DNA from: Anoxybacillus ayderensis
GTDB lineage: Bacteria; Bacillota; Bacilli; Bacillales; Anoxybacillaceae
Direction: 5' to 3'
Length of the DNA stretch: 64,000 nt
Assembly (NCBI RefSeq): GCF_000833605.1
Contig: NZ_JXTG01000006.1
Span: 48,261-112,260 of the forward strand
Both the position numbers and the translations under genes were made by a program. The notes beneath the pieces are model-generated. The model was not told where the DNA came from, made no database searches, and worked only from the letters and a program-made list of their open reading frames with translations. Below are positions 17,024 to 27,261 of the stretch, in pieces (position 1 is the stretch's first letter; each line of letters starts with the position of its first letter).

Positions 17024-18286
17024 GTGCGAAACAGATGGGGAACGATCGTGGCAGTCGTGATGCTGTTTACAAGTGTTGCTGCGCCTGCATATGCGGTAAC
17101 AAATCGCGACATTCAACAAAAAAAGCAAGAAATTAAAAGCGTGCAACAAAAACAATCATCGCTCGAAAGCAAGTTAGAGCAGTCGCAACAAGAAATTGAA
17201 CGGTTAAAAGCAGAACAGAAAAAACTGGATGCGGAAATTAAAAAGCTCGATTTAGCGGTAGAAGAAACGAGCGCCAACATTCGTGCGAAACAACAAAACA
17301 TTGAGGAAACGAAGCAACAAATTGTTGCGCTGAAAAAAGAAATTGAAGAAGTTGCTGCCCGCATTGAACAGCGCAATGAGTTGCTGAAAGAGCGCGCGCG
17401 TTCATTGCAAGAAAGCGGCGGTGTCGTGAGCTATTTAGACGTCTTACTTGGGGCGAAAAGTTTTAGCGACTTTATTGACCGTATGAGCGCAGTTGCGACT
17501 ATTTTTGAAGCAGATCGTCAAATCATTAAAGAGCAAGAAGCAGATAAGGCGTTAAAAGAAGCGAAAGAACAACAATTAAACGATCAGTTAGTTAGCTTAC
17601 AAAAACAGCTAACGGAGCTTCAACAATTAAAACAGACGTTGAATGAACAAATCGCGGCAAAAGAAAAATTAATGGCGCAGTTAAAAGAAGAACAAAAACA
17701 TGAAGAAGAAAAACAACTCGCTTTAGAAGAAGAAAAAGAGTTGCTTGAAAAACAAGAAGCGGCAATGAAAAGCCAATTGCAAGAAATGATTCGCCGTCAA
17801 AAAGAGCAAGAAGAAGCACGGAAACGCGCATTAGCGAGTCGCGGTTCGTCTGAAGGCGATGGGGGCAGTTTGCCGCCTGTGTCAGATGGGGCGTTCATGC
17901 GCCCAGCAAACGGTCCAATTACATCGACATTTGGGCCGCGTTGGGGTGAATTCCATTACGGCATTGACATCGGTAAACGCGGTGCTAGCGTTCCTGTCGT
18001 TGCGGCAGCTGATGGCTACGTGTATCGCTCATACTATTCATCAAGCTACGGAAACGTTATTTTTATCATGCACTATATTAATGGACAAGTATATACGACA
18101 GTGTATGCTCATTTAGAATCACGTCTTGTTGGCGAAGGACAAAACGTCAGCAAAGGACAAATGATCGGCTATATGGGCAACACTGGTCGTTCGTTCGGTG
18201 CGCACTTGCATTTTGAGTTGCATCGCGGCCCTTGGAACGCATCGAAATCAAATGCAGTAGACCCACTAAAATATATTCCATTCTAA
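17024..18286 (+). CDS. Secreted coiled-coil M23 (LytM) peptidoglycan hydrolase or activator
   Basis: A 420-residue exported protein. The signal peptide is at residues 1-25, ending APAYA. A long coiled coil of two segments runs from about 30 to 255, as in EnvC and the Bacillus CwlO N-terminus. A Ser/Gly linker leads to a LytM/M23 domain at about 300-418. Zinc ligands look intact: HYGIDIG (H-x3-D) and HLHFELH (H-x-H), so it should be an active endopeptidase rather than a degenerate activator. The start is GTG with AGAGAGGGG upstream. It lies 19 bases after ftsX, which suggests it is the hydrolase partner of FtsEX. Confidence 0.88.
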   Translation: MRNRWGTIVAVVMLFTSVAAPAYAVTNRDIQQKKQEIKSVQQKQSSLESKLEQSQQEIERLKAEQKKLDAEIKKLDLAVEETSANIRAKQQNIEETKQQIVALKKEIEEVAARIEQRNELLKERARSLQESGGVVSYLDVLLGAKSFSDFIDRMSAVATIFEADRQIIKEQEADKALKEAKEQQLNDQLVSLQKQLTELQQLKQTLNEQIAAKEKLMAQLKEEQKHEEEKQLALEEEKELLEKQEAAMKSQLQEMIRRQKEQEEARKRALASRGSSEGDGGSLPPVSDGAFMRPANGPITSTFGPRWGEFHYGIDIGKRGASVPVVAAADGYVYRSYYSSSYGNVIFIMHYINGQVYTTVYAHLESRLVGEGQNVSKGQMIGYMGNTGRSFGAHLHFELHRGPWNASKSNAVDPLKYIPF

Positions 18287-18312
18287 AGCACAGCTCGTTT
18301 GCTGTGCTTTTA
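18285..18312 (+). terminator. Terminator after the M23 gene
   Basis: AAAGCACAGC (18285-18294) pairs perfectly with GCTGTGCTTT (18301-18310). The T run is short. Confidence 0.75.
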
Positions 18313-18407
18313 CGTATTGGTTGAGAAAATGGCGCGATCGGTGTAAAATAAATACATCTTTATCATAGTTATGAACGGTACAAGCTACTCATATAATGAA
18401 AATAAAC

Positions 18408-18432
18408 AGGCATCGCACACGGTGTGATGCCT
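18408..18432 (+). promoter_or_regulatory. Leader hairpin before ctpB
   Basis: AGGCATCGCAC (18408-18418) pairs with GTGTGATGCCT (18422-18432) with one mismatch. A TATAAT box (18392-18397) lies just upstream, so the hairpin is at the very start of the ctpB transcript, 30 bases before the gene. It could be an attenuator or a 5' stabiliser. Confidence 0.45.
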
Positions 18433-18462
18433 TTCATGTATCGAAGGGTGAGGAGGCAAACA

Positions 18463-19899
18463 ATGAACAAAAAAACAATCGCAGCACTCATGGCTTTATC
18501 GATGTTGTTCGGTTCAGGAGTGACGTATGTCGGCATGCAGTCGCTTTCTTCCGATACGTCAACGATGACGATCAATATCCCAACGACAACGGAGAAGCCG
18601 GCGAATGAAGAGCTTCAAAAAATTGAACAAGCATACAGCATGATTAAACAAAAATACGTTCATGATGTCGATGACAAACAGCTCATCGACGGGGCAATTC
18701 AAGGAATGATCGCGACGTTAAAAGATCCGTATTCCGTTTATATGGATAAAGAAACAGCGGAACGATTTAACGAGTCGCTCGATTCTTCTTTTGAAGGAAT
18801 CGGAGCGGAAGTAAGCATGATTGACGGCAAAGTGACGATCGTTGCTCCGTTTAAAGGATCGCCGGCAGAAAAAGCCGGGCTTCGTCCGAACGATCAAATT
18901 ATTAAAGTGAATGGCGAAAGTTTAGAAGGGCTTGATTTATATGAAGCGGTATTGAAAATTCGCGGGAAAAAAGGAACGATCGCTCGCTTAGAAGTCGTTC
19001 GACCGGGAGTAAGCGGCGTATTGACGATCGAAGTCGTGCGCGATGAAATTCCAATTGAAACAGTATATGCATCAATGAAAGAAGTAAATGGCAAACAAAT
19101 CGGCTATATCGAAATTACATCGTTTGCGGAAAAAACAGCGGAAGATTTTAAAACGAAGTTAGCGGAATTTGAGAAAAAAGGCATCTCAGGGCTGGTCATT
19201 GATGTACGCGGCAATCCGGGCGGCTATTTACAAAGTGTGGAAGATATTTTAAAAGAGCTTGTGACAAAAGATAAGCCGTATGTACAAATTGAAGAGCGCG
19301 ACGGCGATAAACAACGTTTCTTCTCAAATATGACGAAGAAAAAACAATATCCTATCGTCGTTTTGATTGATAACGGAAGCGCGTCAGCATCGGAAATTTT
19401 AGCGGCGGCGTTAAAAGAAGCGGGCGGGTATATGCTCGTTGGTGAAAACACGTTTGGAAAAGGAACAGTTCAACAAGCGTTGCCAATGAATGACGGAAGC
19501 CATATTAAATTAACGTTATACAAGTGGCTGACGCCAAATGGAAACTGGATTCATGAAAAAGGAATTGAACCGGATGTTAAAGTGAAACAGCCTGACTTTT
19601 TCTATGCGCATCCGCTTCAAATCGGTAAGCCTTTAGCATATGACATGAATAACGAACAAGTGAAAAGCGCGCAACAAATGTTAAAAGGTCTCGGTTTTGA
19701 TCCAGGGCGTGAAGATGGCTACTTTAGCAAACAAACAGAACAAGCCGTTCAAGCGTTCCAAAAAGCAAACGGTTTACAAGCGACAGGGAAAATTGATAAG
19801 CAAACAGCGAATATGTTGCAAACAAAAGTGATGGAAGCAGTTCGCGACGAACGATACGACGAACAATTGAAAAAAGCATTACAACTCATTGGAAAGTAA
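18463..19899 (+). CDS. ctpB: Carboxy-terminal processing protease CtpB (S41)
   Basis: A 478-residue secreted or membrane-tethered serine protease. A signal anchor is at residues 5-25. The PDZ domain is near 95-180 (GIGAEVSMIDGKV, SPAEKAGLRPNDQI). The S41 core holds catalytic Ser in DNGSASASEILA and Lys in ENTFGKGTVQ. A C-terminal peptidoglycan-binding domain is at about 395-450 (AQQMLKGLGFDPGREDGYF). In B. subtilis CtpB cleaves SpoIVFA during sporulation. AGGAGG is upstream of the ATG at 18463. Confidence 0.93.
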   Translation: MNKKTIAALMALSMLFGSGVTYVGMQSLSSDTSTMTINIPTTTEKPANEELQKIEQAYSMIKQKYVHDVDDKQLIDGAIQGMIATLKDPYSVYMDKETAERFNESLDSSFEGIGAEVSMIDGKVTIVAPFKGSPAEKAGLRPNDQIIKVNGESLEGLDLYEAVLKIRGKKGTIARLEVVRPGVSGVLTIEVVRDEIPIETVYASMKEVNGKQIGYIEITSFAEKTAEDFKTKLAEFEKKGISGLVIDVRGNPGGYLQSVEDILKELVTKDKPYVQIEERDGDKQRFFSNMTKKKQYPIVVLIDNGSASASEILAAALKEAGGYMLVGENTFGKGTVQQALPMNDGSHIKLTLYKWLTPNGNWIHEKGIEPDVKVKQPDFFYAHPLQIGKPLAYDMNNEQVKSAQQMLKGLGFDPGREDGYFSKQTEQAVQAFQKANGLQATGKIDKQTANMLQTKVMEAVRDERYDEQLKKALQLIGK

Positions 19900-19901
19900 A
19901 C

Positions 19902-19938
19902 AAACTCCCCCTCGCCTTCATAGGCAGGGGGAGTTTTT
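19902..19938. terminator. Shared terminator between ctpB and the RacA-like gene
   Basis: AAACTCCCCCTCGCC (19902-19916) pairs with GGCAGGGGGAGTTT (19923-19936) with one unpaired position. T runs on both strands make it bidirectional between convergent genes. Confidence 0.85.
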
Positions 19939-20350
19939 ATAAAAAGAAGCTGATGATGCCGCGTCGTTTTTGTTTTGTTGGTTGTTCGATGATCGGTTCG
20001 GTTTGTTTTTGCCGTTCAAGTTCAACAATGCGTTGTTCGAGCTGTTGGATATATTGGAGCATTTCTTCCATTTCGCGTCGATGTTGCAGCAATTGAAAAG
20101 AGACGACGTCATCTGCTTTTTGTTCTATTTTTCGTTCAAGTTCATCGAGCCGTTGTTCTATGTGTTCTTTTTCTTCTTCATCCACGCCGAGAAATTTATA
20201 TTTTTCTAATTGTTCGATCGCTTCGTTCGTAAATACATAATGTCCTGCTTCATTTTTTGTGCAAGGAATGTTATATTTTTTCACCCATCGTTGTACCGTT
20301 TTCGTCGACACCCCAAGACGCTTCGCTACTGCGCTCGTTTTTAACTCCAT
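19937..20350 (-). CDS. racA: RacA-like chromosome-anchoring protein (MerR-type HTH plus coiled coil)
   Basis: A 137-residue protein. A MerR-like winged helix is at residues 1-50 (ELKTSAVAKRLGVSTKTVQRW in pieces, KNEAGHYVFT). A coiled coil is at about 60-120 (IEQRLDELERKIEQ, QQLEQRIVELERQ) and a basic tail ends KRRGIISFFL. This is the RacA plan, in which the HTH binds centromere-like sites and the tail region meets DivIVA at the pole during sporulation. It is shorter than B. subtilis RacA (184 residues as I recall). The start at 20350 has GGAAGGAG ten bases upstream; an in-frame TTG/ATG further up is less likely. In B. subtilis this locus holds swrA instead. Confidence 0.7.
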   Translation of the reverse strand: MELKTSAVAKRLGVSTKTVQRWVKKYNIPCTKNEAGHYVFTNEAIEQLEKYKFLGVDEEEKEHIEQRLDELERKIEQKADDVVSFQLLQHRREMEEMLQYIQQLEQRIVELERQKQTEPIIEQPTKQKRRGIISFFL

Positions 20351-20528
20351 CGTTCCACGCTCCTTCCGATCATATATGAACAAACAGTTAGACACTTTTC
20401 ATAAAATTCCTTGTTCGTTGACAAAACTAGTGTTCATTCGGCAAAGAAAGTGAATTTTCGTCAACCATAAACGTTTGAAATTTGTTACAATACAAAATAG
20501 ACGATCGGAAAAAATGGAGATGATGGAA

Positions 20529-21692
20529 ATGGAATGGGGATTGGCATGGCTGAAAGCGTTCGGAACGTTTTGGCTACAACCGTTATTATATTATGCGGTC
20601 ATATTTGCATTGTTTATTGGCTGGCGTCGCGTGCAACGAGAACGGCGAGATTTTCATACGCGCGTGTACCGAACATCGCGTGAGTGGCGTGCCCTGATTC
20701 GCTCGCGTAGCTGGTTCGCGCTCATTTTTTCGCTTGTGACTGTTGGGGCTGGGGTTGTTCTCCCGAATGATACGCTCGTCTTTTGGGCAATGGTGACGAT
20801 CGTATGCAGTTTGTTTATGCAGCTTCGGTTGTTGTCGGCTGCATATGTCGGAAGCATCGTCATATTTACCGTTAGTTTTTTTGCGCAAACAGAGTGGGCG
20901 CAGCCGTTTTTTGCGCGTTTTTTCCCACATATGACAGAAACGAATGTGACGGCTGTCGCGTTTCTGATCGGGTTGCTTTTGTTTATCGAAATGTGGCTCG
21001 TTCATCGGGAAGGAGCAGAGTTAAGTTCTCCTCGTCTTGTGACGAGTAAGCGAGGGCTTGTCATCGGTGAACAGTTCGTTCAGCGGCTTTGGCTTGTGCC
21101 GTTGATCATCCCTGTGCCGGGGGATGGCGTGCAATCGTTTGCGGCGTGGTGGCCAATTATTTCTGGTGGCGATACGTATTCGTTCGTGCTCGTTCCGTTT
21201 TTAATTGGTTTTTCACAACGTGTGCAAACGGGACTACCTGTCCATTTAGCGAAATGGACGGCAAAACGCATCGGTTGGTTAGCGTGTGTCGTCAGTTTAT
21301 TGGCGATCGGTAGCTACTGGGTGAAGCCGCTCGCGATCGTTGCTGCAGTAGTAGCTATTTTATGGAGAGAATGGATCGCTTTATCAGCGAAGTTATATGA
21401 ACAAAAATTTCCGCCATATTTTACGAAGCGAATGAGCGGACTTGTCATTTTAGGGGTGTTGCCGAACACGCCAGCGCATAAAATGGCGCTCTCAGTCGGG
21501 GAAGTGATTGTAAAGGTGAACGGCACACCAGTCGCAACGGAAGATGAGTTTTACGCGGCGTTGCAACAAAATCGAGCGTTTTGTAAGCTAGAAGTACTAA
21601 ACGAAAGCGGGGAAGTTCGTTTTGCGCAAACGGCTTTATTTGAAGGCGAACATCACGAACTCGGACTGTTATTCGTAAGAGATGAGGGATAG
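20529..21692 (+). CDS. minJ: MinJ, topological specificity factor for the Min system
   Basis: A membrane protein of about 387 residues. Several membrane spans occupy the first 270 residues (for example PLLYYAVIFALFIGW, WFALIFSLVTVGAGVVLP). A cytoplasmic PDZ domain is at about 285-380 (LVILGVLPNTPAHKMALSVGEVIVKVNG in pieces). MinJ bridges DivIVA and MinD so that division is blocked at poles. The start is uncertain: ATG 20529 follows GGAG with good spacing, while ATG 20514 would add five residues. Order ctpB-(x)-minJ-csbA-uvrB matches B. subtilis, and two bases separate it from csbA. Confidence 0.85.
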   Translation: MEWGLAWLKAFGTFWLQPLLYYAVIFALFIGWRRVQRERRDFHTRVYRTSREWRALIRSRSWFALIFSLVTVGAGVVLPNDTLVFWAMVTIVCSLFMQLRLLSAAYVGSIVIFTVSFFAQTEWAQPFFARFFPHMTETNVTAVAFLIGLLLFIEMWLVHREGAELSSPRLVTSKRGLVIGEQFVQRLWLVPLIIPVPGDGVQSFAAWWPIISGGDTYSFVLVPFLIGFSQRVQTGLPVHLAKWTAKRIGWLACVVSLLAIGSYWVKPLAIVAAVVAILWREWIALSAKLYEQKFPPYFTKRMSGLVILGVLPNTPAHKMALSVGEVIVKVNGTPVATEDEFYAALQQNRAFCKLEVLNESGEVRFAQTALFEGEHHELGLLFVRDEG

Positions 21693-21694
21693 CT

Positions 21695-21919
21695 ATGTGG
21701 TTTGTGTTAGCATTAATTGTACCGGCGTTGTTAGTCATTTTGTTTACGCGGGTTACGTATAACCATTATGTCGGTACGTTGCTTACTGTCGCTTTGTTAG
21801 TGGCGTCATACGTGAAAGGATATACGGATCAGTTGTATGAAATTGTTGCGGATTTGGCGTCGCTCATTGTCGGATTTTTATATGCAAAACAAATGGTCGA
21901 GAAACAAAAACAATCGTAA
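21695..21919 (+). CDS. csbA: CsbA-like small membrane protein
   Basis: A 74-residue protein with two or three membrane spans and a short charged tail (AKQMVEKQKQS). Its size, hydropathy and place immediately before uvrB match CsbA, a general-stress membrane protein of unknown function in B. subtilis. No sigma-B promoter was seen; the gene appears co-transcribed with minJ. Confidence 0.8.
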   Translation: MWFVLALIVPALLVILFTRVTYNHYVGTLLTVALLVASYVKGYTDQLYEIVADLASLIVGFLYAKQMVEKQKQS

Positions 21920-21945
21920 ACCTGTCCAAATGGGCAGGTTTTTTC
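21919..21945 (+). terminator. Terminator after csbA
   Basis: AACCTGTCC (21919-21927) pairs with GGGCAGGTT (21932-21940), followed by TTTT. Confidence 0.8.
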
Positions 21946-21947
21946 AT

Positions 21948-21961
21948 AGAATATCTGTTCG
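21948..21961 (+). promoter_or_regulatory. SOS (LexA) box upstream of uvrBA
   Basis: AGAATATCTGTTCG differs at two positions from the Gram-positive LexA consensus CGAAC-N4-GTTCG. It is 67 bases before the uvrB start. A -10-like TACAAT lies at 21992-21997. This fits DNA-damage induction of the repair operon, as in B. subtilis. Confidence 0.6.
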
Positions 21962-22027
21962 TATTTTTCGCTTTTCGTTTCATTTGTATGGTACAATACG
22001 AAGTAGAAATGAAGTGGAGGGACCGTT

Positions 22028-24001
22028 GTGAGCACATTTCAATTAGTATCCGCTTATGAGCCGCGTGGCGATCAGCCGAAAGCGATTGAGAAGCTTGTCG
22101 AAGGAATTCAGCAAAGGAAAAAGCATCAAACGTTGCTTGGGGCAACAGGAACAGGAAAAACGTTTACGATTTCAAACGTCATTCAACAAGTAAATAAACC
22201 GACGTTAGTCATCGCTCATAATAAAACGTTAGCGGGTCAGTTATATAGCGAGTTTAAACAGTTTTTCCCGAACAACGCTGTTGAATATTTTGTTAGCTAC
22301 TACGATTATTATCAGCCGGAAGCGTACGTGCCGCAAACGGATACGTACATTGAAAAAGATGCGAGCATTAACGATGAAATTGATAAATTGCGCCATTCCG
22401 CGACGTCTGCGTTATTTGAACGGCGCGACGTCATTATTATCGCAAGCGTTTCATGCATTTACGGTTTAGGTTCGCCGGAAGAATATCGTGAACTTGTCGT
22501 TTCGCTTCGCATCGGTATGGAGATGGAGCGCGATCATTTGCTTCGTCGGCTTGTCGACATTCAATACGAACGAAACGATATTGATTTTCGTCGTGGGACG
22601 TTTCGGGTGCGCGGAGACGTCGTCGAAATTTTCCCAGCTTCTCGCGATGAACATTGTATTCGCATTGAATTTTTTGGTGATGAAATTGAGCGTATTCGCG
22701 AAGTAGATGCGTTGACGGGACATGTGATGGCGGAACGAGAACATGTGGCGATTTTTCCAGCCTCTCACTTCGTTACGCGCGAAGAAAAAATGAAACTGGC
22801 GATTGAAAATATTGAAAAAGAACTAGAAGAGCGGCTTCGCGAACTGCGCGAGCAAGGAAAATTGCTTGAAGCGCAACGGTTAGAACAGCGGACGCGCTAC
22901 GATATTGAAATGATGAAAGAAATGGGCTTTTGTTCAGGTATCGAAAACTATTCGCGCCATTTAACGTTGCGACCGCCTGGTTCGACGCCTTATACATTAT
23001 TAGATTATTTTCCTGACGACTTTTTAATTGTCATTGATGAATCGCATGTGACATTGCCGCAAATTCGTGGCATGTATAACGGCGATAAAGCGAGAAAAGA
23101 AGTGCTTGTCGAACATGGCTTCCGCTTGCCGTCAGCGTTAGATAACCGTCCGCTCACGTTTGAAGAATTTGAGCAAAAAGTAAATCAAGTCATTTACGTT
23201 TCTGCCACACCGGGTCCGTACGAGTTGGAACATTGTCCAGAAGTTGTCGAGCAAATTATTCGTCCGACAGGGTTGTTAGATCCGACGATTGATGTGCGAC
23301 CGATCGCAGGGCAAATAGACGACTTAGTTGATGAAATTCAAAAGCGCATCGCTCGCAAAGAACGGACGCTTGTGACGACATTGACGAAAAAGATGGCGGA
23401 AGACTTAACCGATTATTTAAAAGATATTGGCATTCAAGTTGCTTACTTGCATTCCGAAATTAAAACGTTAGAGCGAATTGAAATTATTCGCGATTTACGA
23501 TTAGGCAAATACGATGTGCTTGTCGGCATTAACTTATTGCGTGAGGGGCTTGATATTCCAGAAGTATCGCTCGTTGCTATTTTAGATGCCGATAAAGAAG
23601 GATTTTTACGCTCTGAGCGTTCGTTAATTCAAACGATTGGACGGGCAGCGCGCAACGCAAACGGTCATGTCATCATGTATGCCGATACGATCACAAAATC
23701 GATGGAAATCGCGATAAACGAAACGAAGCGGCGTCGCGCCATTCAAGAAGCGTACAATCGCAAGCATGGCATCGTGCCAAAAACGATTCAAAAAGACATT
23801 CCAGATGTCATTCGTGCGACGTTTGCTGCGGAAGAAAAAGAAACGTATGAAACAAAAGACGTTCGCCATTTATCGAAAGAAGAACGTATTGCGCTCATCG
23901 CCAAACTGGAACAAGAAATGAAAGAGGCAGCGAAAGCTCTTCATTTTGAACGGGCTGCTGAGCTGCGCGATCTCATTTTAGAATTGAAAGCTGGGGTGTA
24001 A
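22028..24001 (+). CDS. uvrB: Excinuclease ABC subunit B
   Basis: A 657-residue nucleotide-excision-repair helicase. It receives damaged DNA from UvrA and recruits UvrC for incision. Walker A is [10 protein letters not shown] (near 38-47). The beta-hairpin region [21 protein letters not shown] follows in pieces. [20 protein letters not shown] and the helicase motif QTIGRAARN are present, as is the C-terminal UVR motif ([18 protein letters not shown] in pieces). The start is GTG with GTGGAGGG upstream. uvrA begins four bases after the stop. Confidence 0.97.
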   Translation: MSTFQLVSAYEPRGDQPKAIEKLVEGIQQRKKHQTLLGATGTGKTFTISNVIQQVNKPTLVIAHNKTLAGQLYSEFKQFFPNNAVEYFVSYYDYYQPEAYVPQTDTYIEKDASINDEIDKLRHSATSALFERRDVIIIASVSCIYGLGSPEEYRELVVSLRIGMEMERDHLLRRLVDIQYERNDIDFRRGTFRVRGDVVEIFPASRDEHCIRIEFFGDEIERIREVDALTGHVMAEREHVAIFPASHFVTREEKMKLAIENIEKELEERLRELREQGKLLEAQRLEQRTRYDIEMMKEMGFCSGIENYSRHLTLRPPGSTPYTLLDYFPDDFLIVIDESHVTLPQIRGMYNGDKARKEVLVEHGFRLPSALDNRPLTFEEFEQKVNQVIYVSATPGPYELEHCPEVVEQIIRPTGLLDPTIDVRPIAGQIDDLVDEIQKRIARKERTLVTTLTKKMAEDLTDYLKDIGIQVAYLHSEIKTLERIEIIRDLRLGKYDVLVGINLLREGLDIPEVSLVAILDADKEGFLRSERSLIQTIGRAARNANGHVIMYADTITKSMEIAINETKRRRAIQEAYNRKHGIVPKTIQKDIPDVIRATFAAEEKETYETKDVRHLSKEERIALIAKLEQEMKEAAKALHFERAAELRDLILELKAGV

Positions 24002-24004
24002 CGA

Positions 24005-26857
24005 ATGGATCATATTGTCGTCAAAGGAGCGCGTGCGCACAATTTAAAAAATATTGATGTCGTCATTCCGCGCAACAAACTTGTTGTGTTGACGGGGTTA
24101 TCTGGCTCTGGAAAATCATCGCTTGCGTTTGACACCATTTATGCGGAAGGACAACGGCGCTATGTCGAGTCGTTATCGGCGTACGCCCGCCAATTTTTAG
24201 GGCAAATGGACAAACCAGACGTCGATTCGATTGAAGGGCTGTCGCCTGCCATTTCCATTGACCAAAAAACGACGAGCCGCAATCCGCGTTCAACGGTCGG
24301 AACGGTGACGGAAATTTACGATTATTTACGTTTACTGTTTGCGCGCATCGGTCGCCCTGTTTGTCCAACGCATGGCATTGAAATTACGTCGCAAACGATT
24401 GAACAAATGGTTGACCGCCTTATGCAATATCCAGAGCGGACGAAGATGCAAATATTAGCGCCTATCGTTTCCGGACGAAAAGGAACGCATGTGAAAACGT
24501 TAGAAGAAATAAAAAAACAAGGGTATGTGCGCGTTCGCGTCGACGGAGAATTGCGTGACGTATCGGAAGACATCGTGCTTGAGAAAAATAAAAAACATTG
24601 TATTGAAGTCGTCGTAGATCGCATTGTGATGAAAGAAGGTATTCAGCCACGCCTTGCCGATTCGCTTGAAACGGCGTTAAAGCTTGCAGAAGGCAAAGTG
24701 CTCGTCGATGTGATCGGACAAGAAGAATTGTTGTTTAGTGAACATCACGCTTGTCCGCATTGCGGCTTTTCGATTGGCGAACTAGAGCCGCGCCTATTTT
24801 CATTTAACAGCCCGTACGGCGCATGTCCATCATGTGACGGATTAGGGGCAAAGCTTGAAGTCGATCTCGATTTAGTCATTCCTAATAAAGAGCTGACGCT
24901 TCGTGAACATGCGCTTGCTCCATGGGAACCGCAAAGCTCGCAATATTATCCGCAATTGTTAGAAACGGTATGTCGACATTACGGCATCGATATGGACGTG
25001 CCTGTAAAACAGTTGCCGAAAGAACAGCTCGACCTTTTATTGTACGGATCAAATGGCGAAAAAATATATTTTCGTTATGAAAACGACTTCGGTCATGTGC
25101 GTGAAACGTATGTGGAATTTGAAGGGGTCGTGCGAAACGTTGAACGCCGTTATCGTGAAACGACGTCCGATTACGTACGGGAGCAAATGGAAAAATATAT
25201 GACCGAACAGCCGTGTCCGACGTGTCATGGCAACCGTTTGAAAAAGGAAAGTTTAGCTGTGTTCGTTGGCGGCAAACATATTGGCGAAGTGACAGCGATG
25301 TCGGTGAACGAAGCGTTAACGTTTTTTGAAACGCTTCACCTAACGGAAAAAGAACAAAAAATCGCCCATTTGATTTTACGTGAAATTGTTGAACGGCTCG
25401 GTTTTTTAAAAAACGTCGGACTCGATTATTTAACGTTAAATCGCGCTGCAGGAACGCTTTCGGGAGGAGAAGCGCAACGCATTCGACTAGCGACGCAAAT
25501 TGGCTCGCGCTTAACGGGTGTATTATACGTGTTAGACGAACCTTCTATTGGTCTTCATCAGCGCGATAACGATCGATTAATTGCGACATTGCAAAGCATG
25601 CGCGATTTAGGGAACACGCTCATTGTCGTTGAGCACGATGAAGATACGATGCTTGCGGCAGATTATTTAATTGACATCGGGCCGGGAGCCGGAGCACACG
25701 GCGGACAAGTCGTTGCCGCTGGAACACCGGAAGAAGTAATGAACGATTCGCATTCATTAACGGGCCAATATTTATCAGGGAAAAAATTTATTCCGCTTCC
25801 GATTGAACGGAGAAAGCCAGACGGTCGTTGGCTTGAAGTAATCGGGGCGCGAGAAAACAATTTGAAAAACGTCGATGTTCGCATTCCGCTCGGACTGTTT
25901 GTTGCGGTGACAGGCGTATCCGGTTCAGGAAAAAGCACGCTCATTAATGAAATTTTGCATAAAGCGTTAGCGCAAAAATTACATCATGCGAAAGTGAAGC
26001 CGGGAGAACATACAGACATTCGCGGCATCGACTATTTAGATAAAGTGATCGACATTGATCAGTCGCCAATCGGGCGGACGCCGCGCTCGAACCCTGCGAC
26101 ATATACAGGCGTCTTCGATGATATTCGCGATTTATTTGCGACGACGAACGAAGCGAAAATGCGCGGATATCAAAAAGGGCGGTTTAGCTTCAATGTAAAA
26201 GGCGGTCGTTGTGAAGCGTGCCGCGGGGATGGAATTATTAAAATTGAAATGCACTTTTTGCCTGATGTGTACGTGCCGTGTGAAGTATGTCACGGGAAAC
26301 GGTACAACCGCGAAACGTTGGAAGTGAAATATAAAGATAAAAACATTGCGGAAGTGCTTGATATGACAGTCGAAGAGGCGTTGACGTTTTTCGAAAATAT
26401 CCCGAAAATTAAACGAAAGCTACAAACGCTTTACGATGTCGGGCTTGGCTACATGCAACTCGGGCAGCCGGCCACGACGCTTTCTGGAGGCGAGGCGCAG
26501 CGGGTGAAGTTAGCATCGGAGCTACATCGCCGTTCAACAGGAAGAACGTTATACATTTTAGACGAACCGACAACGGGTTTGCATGTTGATGATATTGCCC
26601 GTTTATTAAACGTTTTACAGCGGCTCGTTGAACAAGGGGATACGGTGCTCGTCATCGAACATAACTTGGACGTCATTAAAACGGCAGATTATATTATCGA
26701 CCTTGGACCAGAAGGTGGAGATGGCGGCGGACAAATCGTTGCGGCAGGTACGCCAGAACAAGTTGCACAAATAGAGCAATCATATACAGGACGGTACTTA
26801 CTACCGATTTTACAACGCGACCGCGAACGCATGCGTCAACGTATACCGAGCGTATAA
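24005..26857 (+). CDS. uvrA: Excinuclease ABC subunit A
   Basis: The 950-residue damage sensor of nucleotide excision repair, an ABC-type ATPase working as a dimer with UvrB. Two Walker A motifs ([14 protein letters not shown] near 31, [13 protein letters not shown] near 640) and two ABC signatures ([16 protein letters not shown] and [15 protein letters not shown]) are present. Zinc modules appear as [19 protein letters not shown] in pieces and [27 protein letters not shown] in pieces. The gene is directly coupled to uvrB and ends within a terminator. Confidence 0.97.
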   Translation: MDHIVVKGARAHNLKNIDVVIPRNKLVVLTGLSGSGKSSLAFDTIYAEGQRRYVESLSAYARQFLGQMDKPDVDSIEGLSPAISIDQKTTSRNPRSTVGTVTEIYDYLRLLFARIGRPVCPTHGIEITSQTIEQMVDRLMQYPERTKMQILAPIVSGRKGTHVKTLEEIKKQGYVRVRVDGELRDVSEDIVLEKNKKHCIEVVVDRIVMKEGIQPRLADSLETALKLAEGKVLVDVIGQEELLFSEHHACPHCGFSIGELEPRLFSFNSPYGACPSCDGLGAKLEVDLDLVIPNKELTLREHALAPWEPQSSQYYPQLLETVCRHYGIDMDVPVKQLPKEQLDLLLYGSNGEKIYFRYENDFGHVRETYVEFEGVVRNVERRYRETTSDYVREQMEKYMTEQPCPTCHGNRLKKESLAVFVGGKHIGEVTAMSVNEALTFFETLHLTEKEQKIAHLILREIVERLGFLKNVGLDYLTLNRAAGTLSGGEAQRIRLATQIGSRLTGVLYVLDEPSIGLHQRDNDRLIATLQSMRDLGNTLIVVEHDEDTMLAADYLIDIGPGAGAHGGQVVAAGTPEEVMNDSHSLTGQYLSGKKFIPLPIERRKPDGRWLEVIGARENNLKNVDVRIPLGLFVAVTGVSGSGKSTLINEILHKALAQKLHHAKVKPGEHTDIRGIDYLDKVIDIDQSPIGRTPRSNPATYTGVFDDIRDLFATTNEAKMRGYQKGRFSFNVKGGRCEACRGDGIIKIEMHFLPDVYVPCEVCHGKRYNRETLEVKYKDKNIAEVLDMTVEEALTFFENIPKIKRKLQTLYDVGLGYMQLGQPATTLSGGEAQRVKLASELHRRSTGRTLYILDEPTTGLHVDDIARLLNVLQRLVEQGDTVLVIEHNLDVIKTADYIIDLGPEGGDGGGQIVAAGTPEQVAQIEQSYTGRYLLPILQRDRERMRQRIPSV

Positions 26858-26874
26858 TGCGCTCGGTTTTTTTA
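26845..26874 (+). terminator. Terminator overlapping the end of uvrA
   Basis: ACCGAGCG (26845-26852) pairs with CGCTCGGT around the loop that contains the uvrA stop, followed by seven Ts. Confidence 0.85.
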
Positions 26875-26931
26875 CGAAACTTTCTTTTCCATCAATCGTA
26901 TATATAAGTAAAGGGAAAGGGGAAGATATGG

Positions 26932-27261
26932 ATGGAAGGAAATAAATTGCTTGCGGCGTTATGTTATTTCAGTGTATTTTTTGCTCCGTTTTTATTTCCG
27001 ATTATCGTTTATTTTGTCACGAAACATGAACGAGTAAAAGAGCATGCGAAAAAATCATTATTGTCTCATCTCATCCCTATTGCGATTGTCATGATAGCGT
27101 TTGGATTGTTTTTTATATTCACAATCGTTGGAGTAGACGGATGGATCGGCCTTCCGTTTATCGGGATCGTTGTTGGCGGCATTGTACATGTGATTGTCAT
27201 TGTTTGGAATGTTATAAAAGGTATACAAGTGATACAGGAAGCGGGAGGGATATATGAATGA
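26932..27261 (+). CDS. yvlA: YvlA-like DUF4870 membrane protein
   Basis: A 109-residue membrane protein of the DUF4870 type: LLAALCYFSVFFAPFLFPII is a first span, VKEHAKKSLLSH is the conserved amphipathic link, and two further spans follow. AAAGGGGAAG precedes the ATG. The stop overlaps the yvlC start (ATGA). In B. subtilis the yvl genes belong to the cell-envelope stress response; here yvlB is missing between yvlA and yvlC. Confidence 0.8.
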   Translation: MEGNKLLAALCYFSVFFAPFLFPIIVYFVTKHERVKEHAKKSLLSHLIPIAIVMIAFGLFFIFTIVGVDGWIGLPFIGIVVGGIVHVIVIVWNVIKGIQVIQEAGGIYE

